DNA of 64,000 nucleotides from Mycoavidus sp. B2-EB (lineage in GTDB: Bacteria; Pseudomonadota; Gammaproteobacteria; Burkholderiales; Burkholderiaceae): NCBI RefSeq assembly GCF_014218255.1, contig NZ_AP021872.1, positions 930,001 to 994,000 of the forward strand. Direction: 5' to 3'. Positions 49,718-59,009 of this stretch are shown one piece after another. Each line of letters starts with the position of its first letter. Within the stretch, counting starts at the first letter, position 1. The translations under genes and the position numbers were made by a program. The notes beneath the pieces are model-generated. The model was not told the origin of the DNA and searched no databases. It saw only the letters and a list, made by a program, of their open reading frames with translations.

Positions 49718-51784
49718 ATGTCAGGTTTAAATTTTTCTCGTGCGGTATGGGCCGTGCTCATTCTGGGTACTTTAAGTTTTATGGGCTTTCGTATCGCTCA
49801 GTTGTTAAGCTATGGCGACCCAAGCTTGCTTGGACAGCAGTACAAAGAGTTGGCCCGAGCCTTTTGGATGGGCGCACGTTTTGATTTCAAAATGTTGGCG
49901 ACCGGATTGCTCATATTCTTTGTATCTGCGAGTCTCATCGCCGTGCCAAAATTTTCGCACAAGATAGGGAGGTGTTTGCAGCGGGCGATGGTGGCCACAT
50001 TGTTTTTCGCTGCCAATTTTGCCGCAATTTGCCAATATTTTTATTATGGTTTTTATAAGACACCCTTTACGCCTATTCTCTTCGGCTTGTATGAGGACGA
50101 TACGCATGGTGTGATAGCGGCGATTTGGAGTGATTATCCAGTTGTTTGGGCCGTGCTGATCGTGCTTGCATTAAGCTGGCTGCAAATGCGCCTAACCTTT
50201 TGGTGGGCGAGGGGATCCCACTTAACCCAGTTCCGCTGGTGGGCACCGGCTGCGGTGCTGGTGACGCTACTGGCGCTGGTATTTTTTGCGCGTGGGCAAT
50301 TGGGTAAATTTCCATTGCGCGATCAAGATGCTGTTGTCAGCGCCAACCCTTTCGTGAATGATTTAGTCCGCAATGCCTGGCAGGCACTCTACGATGCAGT
50401 TAAAGATCGGCGTCAGCAAATTAATCTCACCAGTGACGATCCAACTCGACAATTGGCAGCATATGGGTTCCATTCACTCGAAGAGGTAGCCCATACGCTC
50501 GGGGCAAAGTCAGGCCATCAAGATGATTTAGAGGCTTTTATTTTTCATCGTACACCCCCTAATCAATTTGTTAAGGCACACCCGCCGCATGTGGTATTCG
50601 CATTGATGGAATCATGGGGCGCGCATCAGCTTAAATTTGATACGGCACAAAACGATTTAACGGGCGCATTAAGAAAGCATTTAGAGCGCGATACACTCTT
50701 TCATAATTTTTTCTCTGCCCAACTAGGCACTCACCCAACGCTAGAAGCACTTCTGCTCAATTCACCCTTAACGCCATTGACGCAAGGCAGCTATGGCTTT
50801 ATCAGCTATCCAGCGGCGGCCGCAAAACCCTTTAAAGAGCAGGGCTATCGTACCTTATTTCTATATGGCGGCAGCAATGCATGGCGCTCGATTGGCCGCG
50901 TGATGAAGCATCAGTACTTTGATGAAGTCTACGATATGGGTAACATTATTGAGCGTTACCCTGATGCGCAACGTAATGTATGGGGTATCTATGATGAATA
51001 TTTATTCCGCTTTGCTTATGACATTTTGCAAGAGAGCGAAGCGCGCGGAGAGAAAGTTTTTCTTTTTTTATTAACGACAACCAATCATCCCCCTCATCAA
51101 ACCCCGGATCATTATAAGCCGTTACCACTCGAGCTCTCTAAGATGGCTCCCCATTTTTCTGCCGATGCGCAGAGCGCTCAGAAAATGGTTGAGACTTACC
51201 AATATGCAAATCATCAGTTGGGTTTATTTCTTGACCGTATAGACCATTCAACCTTAAGTGAGAAAACTTTGGTGGCGGCAACCGGGGATCATAATCTGCG
51301 TGCTTTGTTGCGTTATCGCCAACCCACCGATAGTAAAGACTTGTATCGCGTTCCTGCCTACTTTCGGGTGCCGCCAGCGTATCGGCCCCACTATAAACCC
51401 GATCCTAACCGCTATGCCGGCCACCGAGATATTTTTCCGAGTCTTTATCATCTAGCCTTATCGGACGCAGTGTATCCGCATTTTGGAGACAACCTGTTTG
51501 CTGAAGCACCGCCACAAAACCAGTATGCGATCGTAGCTTTTGAGTCGTTATTCAGTCGAGAAGGTGCTTTATTGCCCTTTGTTGGCCGGCATTTGTCGGC
51601 TTTTGACTGGGATGTTTCTCAGACCGCGCTAACCGCAAGCGCAGAAGCGGCGCCTCTACTACAAGAGCAAGGCCGGCAAGCGCGCGCATGGTTGGCATTG
51701 GCTGATTGGTATACGCGTTATCAAGTGATCCAAGGATTGCAGCGCGCCAATGTGCAAAATAGAGGAGCAAAAGTCAATGAATAA
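49718..51784 (+). CDS. LtaS-like sulfatase-family phosphoglycerol transferase (membrane)
   Basis: The 688-residue protein has about five N-terminal membrane helices (to about residue 195) and an extracellular sulfatase/LtaS-type domain. VVFALMESWGAH carries metal-binding residues, SAQLGTHPTLEALLL holds the probable catalytic threonine, FLFLLTTTNHPPHQ follows, and LVAATGDHNLR supplies the late Asp/His pair. In Gram-negatives such enzymes move phosphoglycerol from phosphatidylglycerol to periplasmic glucans or LPS. The released diacylglycerol would be recycled by the kinase encoded next, overlapping by eight bases. Confidence 0.88.
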   Translation: MSGLNFSRAVWAVLILGTLSFMGFRIAQLLSYGDPSLLGQQYKELARAFWMGARFDFKMLATGLLIFFVSASLIAVPKFSHKIGRCLQRAMVATLFFAANFAAICQYFYYGFYKTPFTPILFGLYEDDTHGVIAAIWSDYPVVWAVLIVLALSWLQMRLTFWWARGSHLTQFRWWAPAAVLVTLLALVFFARGQLGKFPLRDQDAVVSANPFVNDLVRNAWQALYDAVKDRRQQINLTSDDPTRQLAAYGFHSLEEVAHTLGAKSGHQDDLEAFIFHRTPPNQFVKAHPPHVVFALMESWGAHQLKFDTAQNDLTGALRKHLERDTLFHNFFSAQLGTHPTLEALLLNSPLTPLTQGSYGFISYPAAAAKPFKEQGYRTLFLYGGSNAWRSIGRVMKHQYFDEVYDMGNIIERYPDAQRNVWGIYDEYLFRFAYDILQESEARGEKVFLFLLTTTNHPPHQTPDHYKPLPLELSKMAPHFSADAQSAQKMVETYQYANHQLGLFLDRIDHSTLSEKTLVAATGDHNLRALLRYRQPTDSKDLYRVPAYFRVPPAYRPHYKPDPNRYAGHRDIFPSLYHLALSDAVYPHFGDNLFAEAPPQNQYAIVAFESLFSREGALLPFVGRHLSAFDWDVSQTALTASAEAAPLLQEQGRQARAWLALADWYTRYQVIQGLQRANVQNRGAKVNE

Positions 51785-52178
51785 CTTTGATCAAAAGCCC
51801 CGAGGGTTAGCTTGTCTCTGGCATGCGCTACGCTATTCTTTGTGCGGTATGCGCGATGCGCTGATGCAGGAAAGGGCCTTCCGCCAAGAAATGATGCTGG
51901 CCCTCATCCTGATTCCACTTGCGGTGGTTTTACCGGTGACGATGGTTGAAAGGTTGATGTTGATTGCCTCGATACTTTGGGTATTAAGTCTTGAACTGCT
52001 TAACTCTGCGGTTGAAGCTGCGATTGACCGGATTTCGCTAGAGCCACACCCACTGGCCAAACAAGCGAAAGATTTTGCGAGTGCAGCGGTTTTTATCGCA
52101 CTGTGTTTGTGTGGATTAATCTGGCTAACGTTGGCTGGCCCACTGGTATGGGCGTGGTTACGTGCCGGGTTAGTCTAA
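51777..52178 (+). CDS. dgkA: Diacylglycerol kinase
   Basis: The ATG at 51777, after GAGGAGC, gives 133 residues; nine more in-frame codons upstream are less likely. The three membrane helices and LELLNSAVEAAIDRISLEPHPLAKQAKDFASAAVF are the DgkA signature. It phosphorylates diacylglycerol back to phosphatidate, a sensible partner for the upstream phosphoglycerol transferase. Confidence 0.94.
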   Translation: MNNFDQKPRGLACLWHALRYSLCGMRDALMQERAFRQEMMLALILIPLAVVLPVTMVERLMLIASILWVLSLELLNSAVEAAIDRISLEPHPLAKQAKDFASAAVFIALCLCGLIWLTLAGPLVWAWLRAGLV

Positions 52179-52278
52179 TTTCGTAGCGTTTATTTTTTCT
52201 CTACTATAAAAATGATACAAGTTATCAGATAAGGCGACGGACTTATTTTTTACATCGTGAAATATTCGGAGGGAGAAA

Positions 52279-52338
52279 ATGGCCGAGCCAGACGTTGAGC
52301 GTCGGCGTTTCACCACATTCCACAAAAGTGGGTTGTAG
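52279..52338 (+). other. Short ORF (19 codons) with a strong ribosome-binding site before the NACHT gene
   Basis: GGAGGGAG stands five bases before an ATG that opens a frame MAEPDVERRRFTTFHKSGL, ending at TAG 88 bases before the NACHT gene start. It could be a leader peptide or the 5' relic of a lost gene. No family is recognised, and nothing beyond the strong ribosome-binding site shows it is translated. Confidence 0.3.
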
Positions 52339-52425
52339 GACAATCTTGCTTTGCTAAAATCGCGCTACGAATAAAAAATTGGTGCGGAATGCACACCTTA
52401 AGTAAAACAGGCTAAAGGAAGAAAA

Positions 52426-55400
52426 ATGGAGATAGGGCCAGTATCAAACTCTAATTTTGGGATAACGCGTGGTGCCCCTCAATCAGCGGCAGATTTTCAC
52501 AAAAAAGCGCTGGAGTATGAAAAACAAGGTGAAGTAGATAAGGCCCAAACGTGCTATCAACAGGCCCTTCGCGTAGCGGAAAAATTAAATTCAACTGAAC
52601 CCGCAGTGTCTCAAACCCTTGCTCGGATCCATTTGGATTATGCAGGTTTGTTAAAAAATCAACGTAATATCATGGCAGGAAATGCCTATCGACAAGCTCA
52701 AAGATACGCACTAGAGGCATACCGATTAGGGCCGAATCAAGCCGATGTCCAGGTTCTGCTGCAAAGCATTGGCCTTTGTCATAGCCAGTATTTATCGGCT
52801 CAAGGACAGAGCGCCCAATCCGAGCAAGTGTTTCAAGAAACAGTACAATGGGTTAAAGAAAATCTGTCTGAACACAAAGCCAGTTCAGACAGATTTTTAC
52901 CACCCACAAACGATTCAGCGTCTGCCGCGCATCGGTCCAATCTTTCGCCCGACGCTTTACCCTTTTCTATTCAAGCGGGTCATCCCGCTGGAAAGACTGT
53001 CTTTCAATACTGCCAAGGTACGGTTAATGCGCCAGTCCAGGGCAGAGATAACACAGTCAACATATACTATAATTCACAATCGAATACAGTTCCGTTAGAG
53101 GGCTTGCGCAATGCACTCTATAAATATTATGAATTATCGAGTCTGTCGATTCGGCGTGTATCGGGTGAGACTGCTTCACTAAAAGACTGTTATATCAATC
53201 TGGCGATTGTAGAAAGTCAGGCGCAACGCGAAAAAGACAAACAAGAGCTGGAAAAGCAAGTAGTGACTTTCAACCGCCTGCCCAGCAGTGAACGGCAGCG
53301 GCTTGAGGCGACGAATCCCAACAAGTTGATTGAGTTAGATAAGCTTTTTGAGAAGCAAAAATTACGCGATGGTTCAGAAGGCATTCCCAAACGGATCTTA
53401 ATTCAAGGTCGAGCGGGGATTGGCAAAACCACCTTGTGTAAAAAATTGGTCTATGACTATCAAAACGGCGGGCTTTGGCAAGATCAGTTTGATTGCGTAT
53501 TGTGGATACCCCTCCGACAACTGAAGACGCATGCGCCAAAACGTTTAGAAGATTTGCTCTGCACTCAGTATTTTGCGGGCTATGAAATGAGCCAAGCGCA
53601 GGCCTTATCTAAAGCTTTTTATACACATCAGGCCAAAACGCTCTTTATTTTAGATGGCTTGGATGAAGTGATCGAGGAACTCAACGAAGGTGCGCCTTTA
53701 AAGGATCTTTTACAGACCTTGCTCGATCAAGCGCATGTGGTAATTACCTCCCGACCGGCCGGGGTCGATGTCAGATTGTTGGGGCAGCTAGATTTGGAGT
53801 TGGAGACAGTCGGCTTTAGTCCGGCCAATGTACAGGCCTATATAGAAAAATTTGTGCCTGAATCAAATCAAGCCTCGATTCAGCAGTTTATCCACCAGAC
53901 TCTGTTGATTCAGGGACTAGTGAATATCCCGATTCAGCTCGATGCGCTGTGTTATAGCTGGGATAAACTCCCGCCGCAGCAAGAGATCACTATGTCGATG
54001 CTGTATGAGGCGATGGTGGATAAATTATGGCGCAAAGACGGCGTTCGATTGGCGAAGGAAGATCAAAAAAGTAAGGTATTAAAAGCTAACGTCATTCAAA
54101 TTTCCTCAAAGGAAAAGTTAGAAGAACTGATGAAAGATGAAATTGATTATTTAGGGTACTTAGCTTTTAAAGGACTCGAAGAAGGCAAAATAGAATTTAA
54201 TTTGAAAGAACTGGATCAGTGCCAAGCAGAACTTGAGAATGAATTTCTAGGAAAAAAATTACTTTTCAGCTTTACAGACAATTTGAAAAAGACTTCGTAT
54301 CTACATACAGCGGAAGGGTATCGTCCTGAATCAGAGCGCCAATATCATTTCCTCCATTTAACGTTTCAGGAGTTTTTTGCAGCGAAGTTTCTGGTGAGGC
54401 ATCTTGAGGCGTATTCGGGAAATGGGGGCGCTTCGACTTTAGGGCAATCCGAGCGTACCAATGAATCCTTGATGTTAAGTGAGGACGCGCTTCATACATT
54501 TATGGCTGGCCATAAATATAACCCGCGTTATGAAATAGTCTGGTGGATGGTAGCGGGGCTGCTAAAGGGTGTTCCGTTAGAGGAATTTTTTACTGGCTTA
54601 GAACAGTCGCCGCGAGACCTGATCGGAGGACGTCACCAGCAGGTGTTGATGGGCTGTTTAAACGAAGCGCGGAGTCGATTGAACCCAGAAGTCGTGCGTG
54701 GGTTAGAAAAAGAGCTTATGAAGTGGTTGGATTTTGGGGTGAGATTAGGGAATAGTGGCGCGCTGGGTCAGCAGAGGGCTTTTCCGGAGCATCTACTGCT
54801 CACGTTGTTAGATCAGCCAGATAATAGAAAGAGCAAGGTAATTGAAACGTTAGGCGCACGTCCCACGCTGTCCGAAGCCGCTGTACAGTCCTTGATCCGC
54901 GCTTTACAGGATGAAGATGCGTATATCAGGTTTGAGGCAGCGAGAGCGTTAGAAGGCCAGAGCGCGCTGTCAGAAGCCGCCGAGCAAGCCTTGATCCGTG
55001 CTTTGCAGAATCAAGATAAGAGTATCCTATCTGCGGTAGTGAGTGCGTTAGGAGGCCAGAGCACGCTGTCTGATGCCGTTGTACAGGCCTTGATCCGTGC
55101 TTTGCAGAATCAAGATAAAGATGTCAGAGATGCGGCAGCTAGAGCGTTAGGAGGCCAGAGCACGCTATCTTATACTGCTGTGCAAGCCTTGATCGACACT
55201 TTACAGCATCAAGAGTGGGATATCAGGTTTGCAGCAGCAATGGCGTTAAGAGGCAAGAGCACGCTGTCTGAGGCCGCTATGCAGGCCTTAATCGGCGCTT
55301 TGCAGCATCAAAATGGGAATGTCAGGTTTGCAGCAGCGATGGCGTTAAGAGGCAAGGGCAAGCTGTCTGAAGCTGCCGTGCAGGCCTTGATCGGCGCTTT

Positions 55401-56748
55401 GCAGGATCAAAAGCGGGATGTCAGGTTTGCGGCAGCGGGCGCGTTAGAAGGACAAAGTACGCTGTCTGATGCCACCGAGCAGGCCTTGATCTGCGCTTTA
55501 CAGGATCAGGATCAAGATGAGAGCCTCCGGTCTGCAGCAGCGATGGCGTTAAGAGGCCAGAGTACGCTATCTGAAGCTGCCGTGCAAGCCTTGATTGGCG
55601 CTTTGCAGGGTCAAGATAAGGACGTCAGGTTTGCGGCAGCGGGCGCGTTAGAAGGACAAAGTACGCTGTCTGATGCCACCGAGCAGGCCTTGATCTGCGC
55701 TTTGCAGGATCAGGATCAAGATGAGAGCCTCCGGTCTGCAGCAGCGATGGCGTTAAGAGGCAAGAGCACGCTATCTGAAGCTGCCGTGCAAGCCTTGATT
55801 GGCGCTTTGCAGGGTCAAGATAAGGACGTCAGGTCTGCGGCAGCGAGCGCGTTAGGAGGCCAGAGTACGCTGTTTGAAGCCGCCGAGCAGGCCTTGATCC
55901 ACGCTTTGCAGCATCAAGATATGGATGTCATGGATGCAGCAGCGAGTGCGTTAGGAGGTCAGAGTACGCTGTCTGATGCCGCCGAGCAGGCCTTGATCTG
56001 CGCTTTGCAGGGTCAAGATAAGAGCATCCGATCTGCGGCAGCGTGGGCGCTAAGAAACCGGAGCACGCTTTCTGAAGCTGCCGTGCAGGCCTTGATCTGC
56101 GCTTTGCAGGATCAAAATAAGGATATCAGGTTTGTGGCAGAAAAAGCGTTAGACCGCCAAAACACTTTGTCTGAAGCTGCCGTGCGGGCCTTGATCAGCA
56201 CTTTGCAGCATCAAGAGTGGAATGTCAGGTCTGCGGCAGCGAATGCGTTAAGAGGCAAGAGCACGCTATCTGAAGCTGCTGTGCAAGCCTTGATCAGCGC
56301 TTTACAGAATGAAAGTGAGACTGTTAGGTCTGCAGCAGCGTGGGCGTTAGAAGGCCAGAGTACGCTGTCCGAAGCTACTGTGCAGGCCTTGATCGGCGCT
56401 TTGCAGCATCAAGATGGATATAGAGGGGCAGCAAGGGCGTTAGTTCAGCATATTGATGTTATTTATGCTGTGTTGCCAGGTTTATCGCGTTGCCAGATTG
56501 AGCGCCTTTATACGGAATGTTTGTTTAATTACAGCTGTGAACACATAGCGCCACTATATGTTCAAGGGGATCGGCTTCATTTTTATACAGAAAAGGGGCC
56601 AGGCCAGACGGCCCGGATAGAGCAAGCTAAGCTAGAAAAGATAATTCAAGCTTTTGAAGCGGTGCAAATAAAAGAGGGAATGATCCCGATGCCATCTGTG
56701 TCGCGCCATATTTCCTATTGGGTAAAAAGGAACTTTTCCCTGTACTAA
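52426..56748 (+). CDS. NLR-like STAND protein: TPR, amyloid-like motif, NACHT NTPase, HEAT-like repeats
   Basis: The 1440-residue product has a TPR-like region (about 22-150, starting AADFHKKALEYEKQGEVDKA), then a motif at 197-215 (QGTVNAPVQGRDNTVNIYY) like bacterial amyloid-signalling sequences. The NACHT domain follows: Walker A GRAGIGKT at 328-335, Walker B LFILDGLDE at 406-413, sensor TSRP at 441-444, and winged-helix HFLHLTFQEFFAAKFL near 640-656. About 16 HEAT-like units of 33 residues run from about 808 to 1338. The last 100 residues are unique. AAAGGAAG precedes the ATG. Bacterial NACHT proteins include antiphage sensors; related NLRs in fungi and animals detect invaders. It stands alone between dgkA and suhB, and no partner effector gene is adjacent. 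No effector enzyme domain is seen, so output may pass through the amyloid-like motif to another protein. Confidence 0.9.
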   Translation: MEIGPVSNSNFGITRGAPQSAADFHKKALEYEKQGEVDKAQTCYQQALRVAEKLNSTEPAVSQTLARIHLDYAGLLKNQRNIMAGNAYRQAQRYALEAYRLGPNQADVQVLLQSIGLCHSQYLSAQGQSAQSEQVFQETVQWVKENLSEHKASSDRFLPPTNDSASAAHRSNLSPDALPFSIQAGHPAGKTVFQYCQGTVNAPVQGRDNTVNIYYNSQSNTVPLEGLRNALYKYYELSSLSIRRVSGETASLKDCYINLAIVESQAQREKDKQELEKQVVTFNRLPSSERQRLEATNPNKLIELDKLFEKQKLRDGSEGIPKRILIQGRAGIGKTTLCKKLVYDYQNGGLWQDQFDCVLWIPLRQLKTHAPKRLEDLLCTQYFAGYEMSQAQALSKAFYTHQAKTLFILDGLDEVIEELNEGAPLKDLLQTLLDQAHVVITSRPAGVDVRLLGQLDLELETVGFSPANVQAYIEKFVPESNQASIQQFIHQTLLIQGLVNIPIQLDALCYSWDKLPPQQEITMSMLYEAMVDKLWRKDGVRLAKEDQKSKVLKANVIQISSKEKLEELMKDEIDYLGYLAFKGLEEGKIEFNLKELDQCQAELENEFLGKKLLFSFTDNLKKTSYLHTAEGYRPESERQYHFLHLTFQEFFAAKFLVRHLEAYSGNGGASTLGQSERTNESLMLSEDALHTFMAGHKYNPRYEIVWWMVAGLLKGVPLEEFFTGLEQSPRDLIGGRHQQVLMGCLNEARSRLNPEVVRGLEKELMKWLDFGVRLGNSGALGQQRAFPEHLLLTLLDQPDNRKSKVIETLGARPTLSEAAVQSLIRALQDEDAYIRFEAARALEGQSALSEAAEQALIRALQNQDKSILSAVVSALGGQSTLSDAVVQALIRALQNQDKDVRDAAARALGGQSTLSYTAVQALIDTLQHQEWDIRFAAAMALRGKSTLSEAAMQALIGALQHQNGNVRFAAAMALRGKGKLSEAAVQALIGALQDQKRDVRFAAAGALEGQSTLSDATEQALICALQDQDQDESLRSAAAMALRGQSTLSEAAVQALIGALQGQDKDVRFAAAGALEGQSTLSDATEQALICALQDQDQDESLRSAAAMALRGKSTLSEAAVQALIGALQGQDKDVRSAAASALGGQSTLFEAAEQALIHALQHQDMDVMDAAASALGGQSTLSDAAEQALICALQGQDKSIRSAAAWALRNRSTLSEAAVQALICALQDQNKDIRFVAEKALDRQNTLSEAAVRALISTLQHQEWNVRSAAANALRGKSTLSEAAVQALISALQNESETVRSAAAWALEGQSTLSEATVQALIGALQHQDGYRGAARALVQHIDVIYAVLPGLSRCQIERLYTECLFNYSCEHIAPLYVQGDRLHFYTEKGPGQTARIEQAKLEKIIQAFEAVQIKEGMIPMPSVSRHISYWVKRNFSLY
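53014..53070 (+). other. Amyloid-signalling-like motif in the NACHT protein (residues 197-215)
   Basis: The encoded segment reads QGTVNAPVQGRDNTVNIYY, between the TPR-like region and the NACHT domain. Alternating hydrophobic residues with G and N/Q at the turns (VQGRDNTVNI) are typical of bacterial amyloid signalling sequences and of the RHIM/PP-like motifs used by NLR proteins to template an effector. This is pattern likeness only. Confidence 0.45.
54847..56440 (+). repeat. Tandem 99-bp repeats encoding HEAT-like units
   Basis: About 16 head-to-tail units of 33 codons with core AL.GQSTLSEAAVQALIGALQ and then Q/D-rich, (V/I)RSAAA. Periodicity can be read directly: GCGTTA unit starts occur at 55045 and 55144, 99 bases apart. 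Two units carry a two-codon insertion (DE before S-L-R). Conservation at base level is high, pointing to recent expansion or gene conversion. Confidence 0.9.
55441..55848 (+). repeat. Recent 204-bp tandem duplication within the HEAT repeats
   Basis: Two adjacent blocks of 204 bases (two repeat units, 35 plus 33 codons, including the rare QDQDQDESLRSAAAM variant) are almost identical; only a few base changes are seen, such as GCTTTACAG versus GCTTTGCAG and GGCCAG versus GGCAAG. This is a duplication of a unit pair more recent than the other repeats. Confidence 0.85.
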
Positions 56749-57000
56749 AGATGGGTTAAGCAGGCGTGGCATAAGGCTTTTCAAGGATTTTGTGCCATGA
56801 AATTCAGGCTAAACTTAACATAATGCACATTCTTGCTATTTCAAAATAGCCACTACATTCAAATAGCTTTGACATGTAAAACGTCAACGCACCCTAGCAC
56901 CGGCCCATGTGAAAAAATTCCTCGGTAAGCTCGGAGCTCACATAAAAGAAATCTAGTCTGCACTAGCAAACTCTATTTTTCTGATGCAAGCCCCAAGATT

Positions 57001-57801
57001 TTATTTCTTTAAATTAACTTTTGAATACGGGCTAAGAATTTGCGCCATCTGTGCGTACAATTTAGCGTTGCCCGCCATAATTTCATTATGCTCGGTAAAA
57101 TTTGAGTCGCCAGTATAATTCCCCACTAATCCACCGGCTTCAGTCACCATCAGGCTGCCCGCAGCAATATCCCATAGGTTAAGTCCTTGCTCAAAGAAGC
57201 CATCAAGTCGGCCTGCGGCAACGTTGGCTAGATCAAGTGCAGCTGCGCCCGGGCGGCGCAAACCAGCACACGCTTGGGTCATTTTCCCAAAAAGTTCCAA
57301 ATAGGCTTCCAAACCTTGTTGATCTCGGAACGGAAAGCCAGTACCTAGCAGTGCATCGGCTAACCGATCGCACGGGGCAACACGTAGACGACGGTCATTT
57401 AAAAATGCGCCGCTGCCGCGCGAGGCAGTGTAAAGATCATTGCGAATCGGATCATAAATCACCGCCTGCGTAATCACTTCTTTGTGCGCGAGTGCAATAG
57501 ATACGCAATAATACGGAAACCCATGAATGAAATTGGTGGTGCCATCAAGTGGATCAATAATCCATCGATACTCTGAGGAGTGTTCAGAATGGCCTGATTC
57601 TTCGGCCAGAATGGCATGCTTCGGGTAAGTTGTGAGCAGAATTTCGATAATCGCGGCTTCAGCAGCCTTATCGACTTCAGTCACAAAATCGTTATGTTGT
57701 TTTTTACTGACCTGAATCCGATCCAGATCAATTGAAGCACGACTAATAATCTGCCCGGCCCGGCGCGCGGCCTTGACTGCAGTATTGAGCATAGGGTGCA
57801 T
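57001..57801 (-). CDS. suhB: Inositol-1-monophosphatase SuhB
   Basis: The 266-residue lithium-sensitive phosphatase family member has [29 protein letters not shown] (metal-binding DPLDGT) and [18 protein letters not shown]. SuhB dephosphorylates inositol-1-phosphate and in E. coli also joins rRNA transcription complexes. It is divergent from trmJ, as in Burkholderia. Confidence 0.95.
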   Translation of the reverse strand: MHPMLNTAVKAARRAGQIISRASIDLDRIQVSKKQHNDFVTEVDKAAEAAIIEILLTTYPKHAILAEESGHSEHSSEYRWIIDPLDGTTNFIHGFPYYCVSIALAHKEVITQAVIYDPIRNDLYTASRGSGAFLNDRRLRVAPCDRLADALLGTGFPFRDQQGLEAYLELFGKMTQACAGLRRPGAAALDLANVAAGRLDGFFEQGLNLWDIAAGSLMVTEAGGLVGNYTGDSNFTEHNEIMAGNAKLYAQMAQILSPYSKVNLKK

Positions 57802-57912
57802 GAGTAAAATCCTTTGTGCTAGCTTTATACTAATTTATAAAAGCCGTTATTTTAACGGACTTACTGACTTGCGAGGTGTCGATATGCATCTTGAATTTTT
57901 CTATACGTGAAT

Positions 57913-58737
57913 ATGCAACAGCAAAACCATCAACCCACCGATCCAATCGAGCCCACTTCGGACTCAGTGTGCGCTTTAACCTCGACCCGCTTTGTCTTGG
58001 TTGAGCCGAGCCATCCCGGTAACGTTGGCGCGGCGGCGCGAGCGCTGAAAACCATGGGCTTGCGTCGTCTCATCCTGGTTAAGCCGCAACACCCAAATGT
58101 ATTGACGCACCCTGATGCACTGGCCCTAGCCAGTGGCGCGCAGGATGTGCTTGCTGCAGCCCAAATTACCGATTCCCTTGAAACTGCACTAAGCGGCGTG
58201 CAATGGTCGGTTGCGCTGTCGGCTCGACCGCGTGGCTATAGCCCACCTATCTTGACTCCGCGCAGTGCGGCGCAGCAAGCGCGCCTAGTCGCAGCACAGG
58301 GAGAAGTTGCCTATATATTTGGCAATGAACGCGCGGGTTTATCCAATGCGGATGTTGAACGTTGCAATGCACTGGTGCATATTCCAGCCAATCCAGTTTA
58401 CAGTTCGCTCAATCTTGCACAGGCCGTGCAAGTGCTGGCCTATGAATTAAGAATGACTCTACTGAACGAAGGCGATGGCCCACCACATACGCCTACCTTG
58501 GCGCACGGTTTATCCGTCAGTGCGCTCGCTACAAGCGATGAAGTTGAGCGCATGTTTGCGCATCTGCAAAGCGCATTCATTGCCTTGGATTTTTTGCATC
58601 CGGCCCAACCGAAAAAACTTATGTCTAGGCTGCGGCGGCTGTTTGCGCGGACCGCTCTTGAGCGCGAAGAAGTGAATATTATGCGGGGCATCGCAAAACG
58701 CATTATCTGGCAGGCAAAATCACGAGACCTGGAGTAG
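57913..58737 (+). CDS. trmJ: tRNA (cytidine/uridine-2'-O-)-methyltransferase TrmJ
   Basis: The ATG at 57913 gives 274 residues; a GTG two codons earlier is the other option. The SPOUT domain has FVLVEPSHPGNVGAAARALKTMGL at the start and YIFGNERAGLSNADVERCN...YSSLNLAQAVQVLAYEL forming the knot. TrmJ methylates ribose 32 in several tRNAs. In relatives cysE follows it; here an ankyrin gene follows instead. Confidence 0.93.
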   Translation: MQQQNHQPTDPIEPTSDSVCALTSTRFVLVEPSHPGNVGAAARALKTMGLRRLILVKPQHPNVLTHPDALALASGAQDVLAAAQITDSLETALSGVQWSVALSARPRGYSPPILTPRSAAQQARLVAAQGEVAYIFGNERAGLSNADVERCNALVHIPANPVYSSLNLAQAVQVLAYELRMTLLNEGDGPPHTPTLAHGLSVSALATSDEVERMFAHLQSAFIALDFLHPAQPKKLMSRLRRLFARTALEREEVNIMRGIAKRIIWQAKSRDLE

Positions 58738-59009
58738 GGCACGGGAACTGATGATCAAAATACGACATCAGCAACCCCGCTTGTTTGCTCACTGGACGCT
58801 GGCGCAAGATGGAAAGCTTTAGCATAAAAGTAGAACATAGCCTTCTGAGTAGCTTCGTATAAGCAAGACGCATTTCGTTAAATTGGCATCGGATGGCGCT
58901 ATAAACAGTAAAGTAAGATCTGCACCGTTTATTTTTGCGCCTGATGATTTTTTTATGCGTCAGACAAGATATAAGCATTTTTTCAGAGAACGCAATCTTG
59001 AGGTTTATC

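Noticed and set aside
54847-56440. Regular direct repeats that could look like a CRISPR array
   Set aside because: The period is 99 bases with an open reading frame throughout and no unique spacers; it is a protein repeat.
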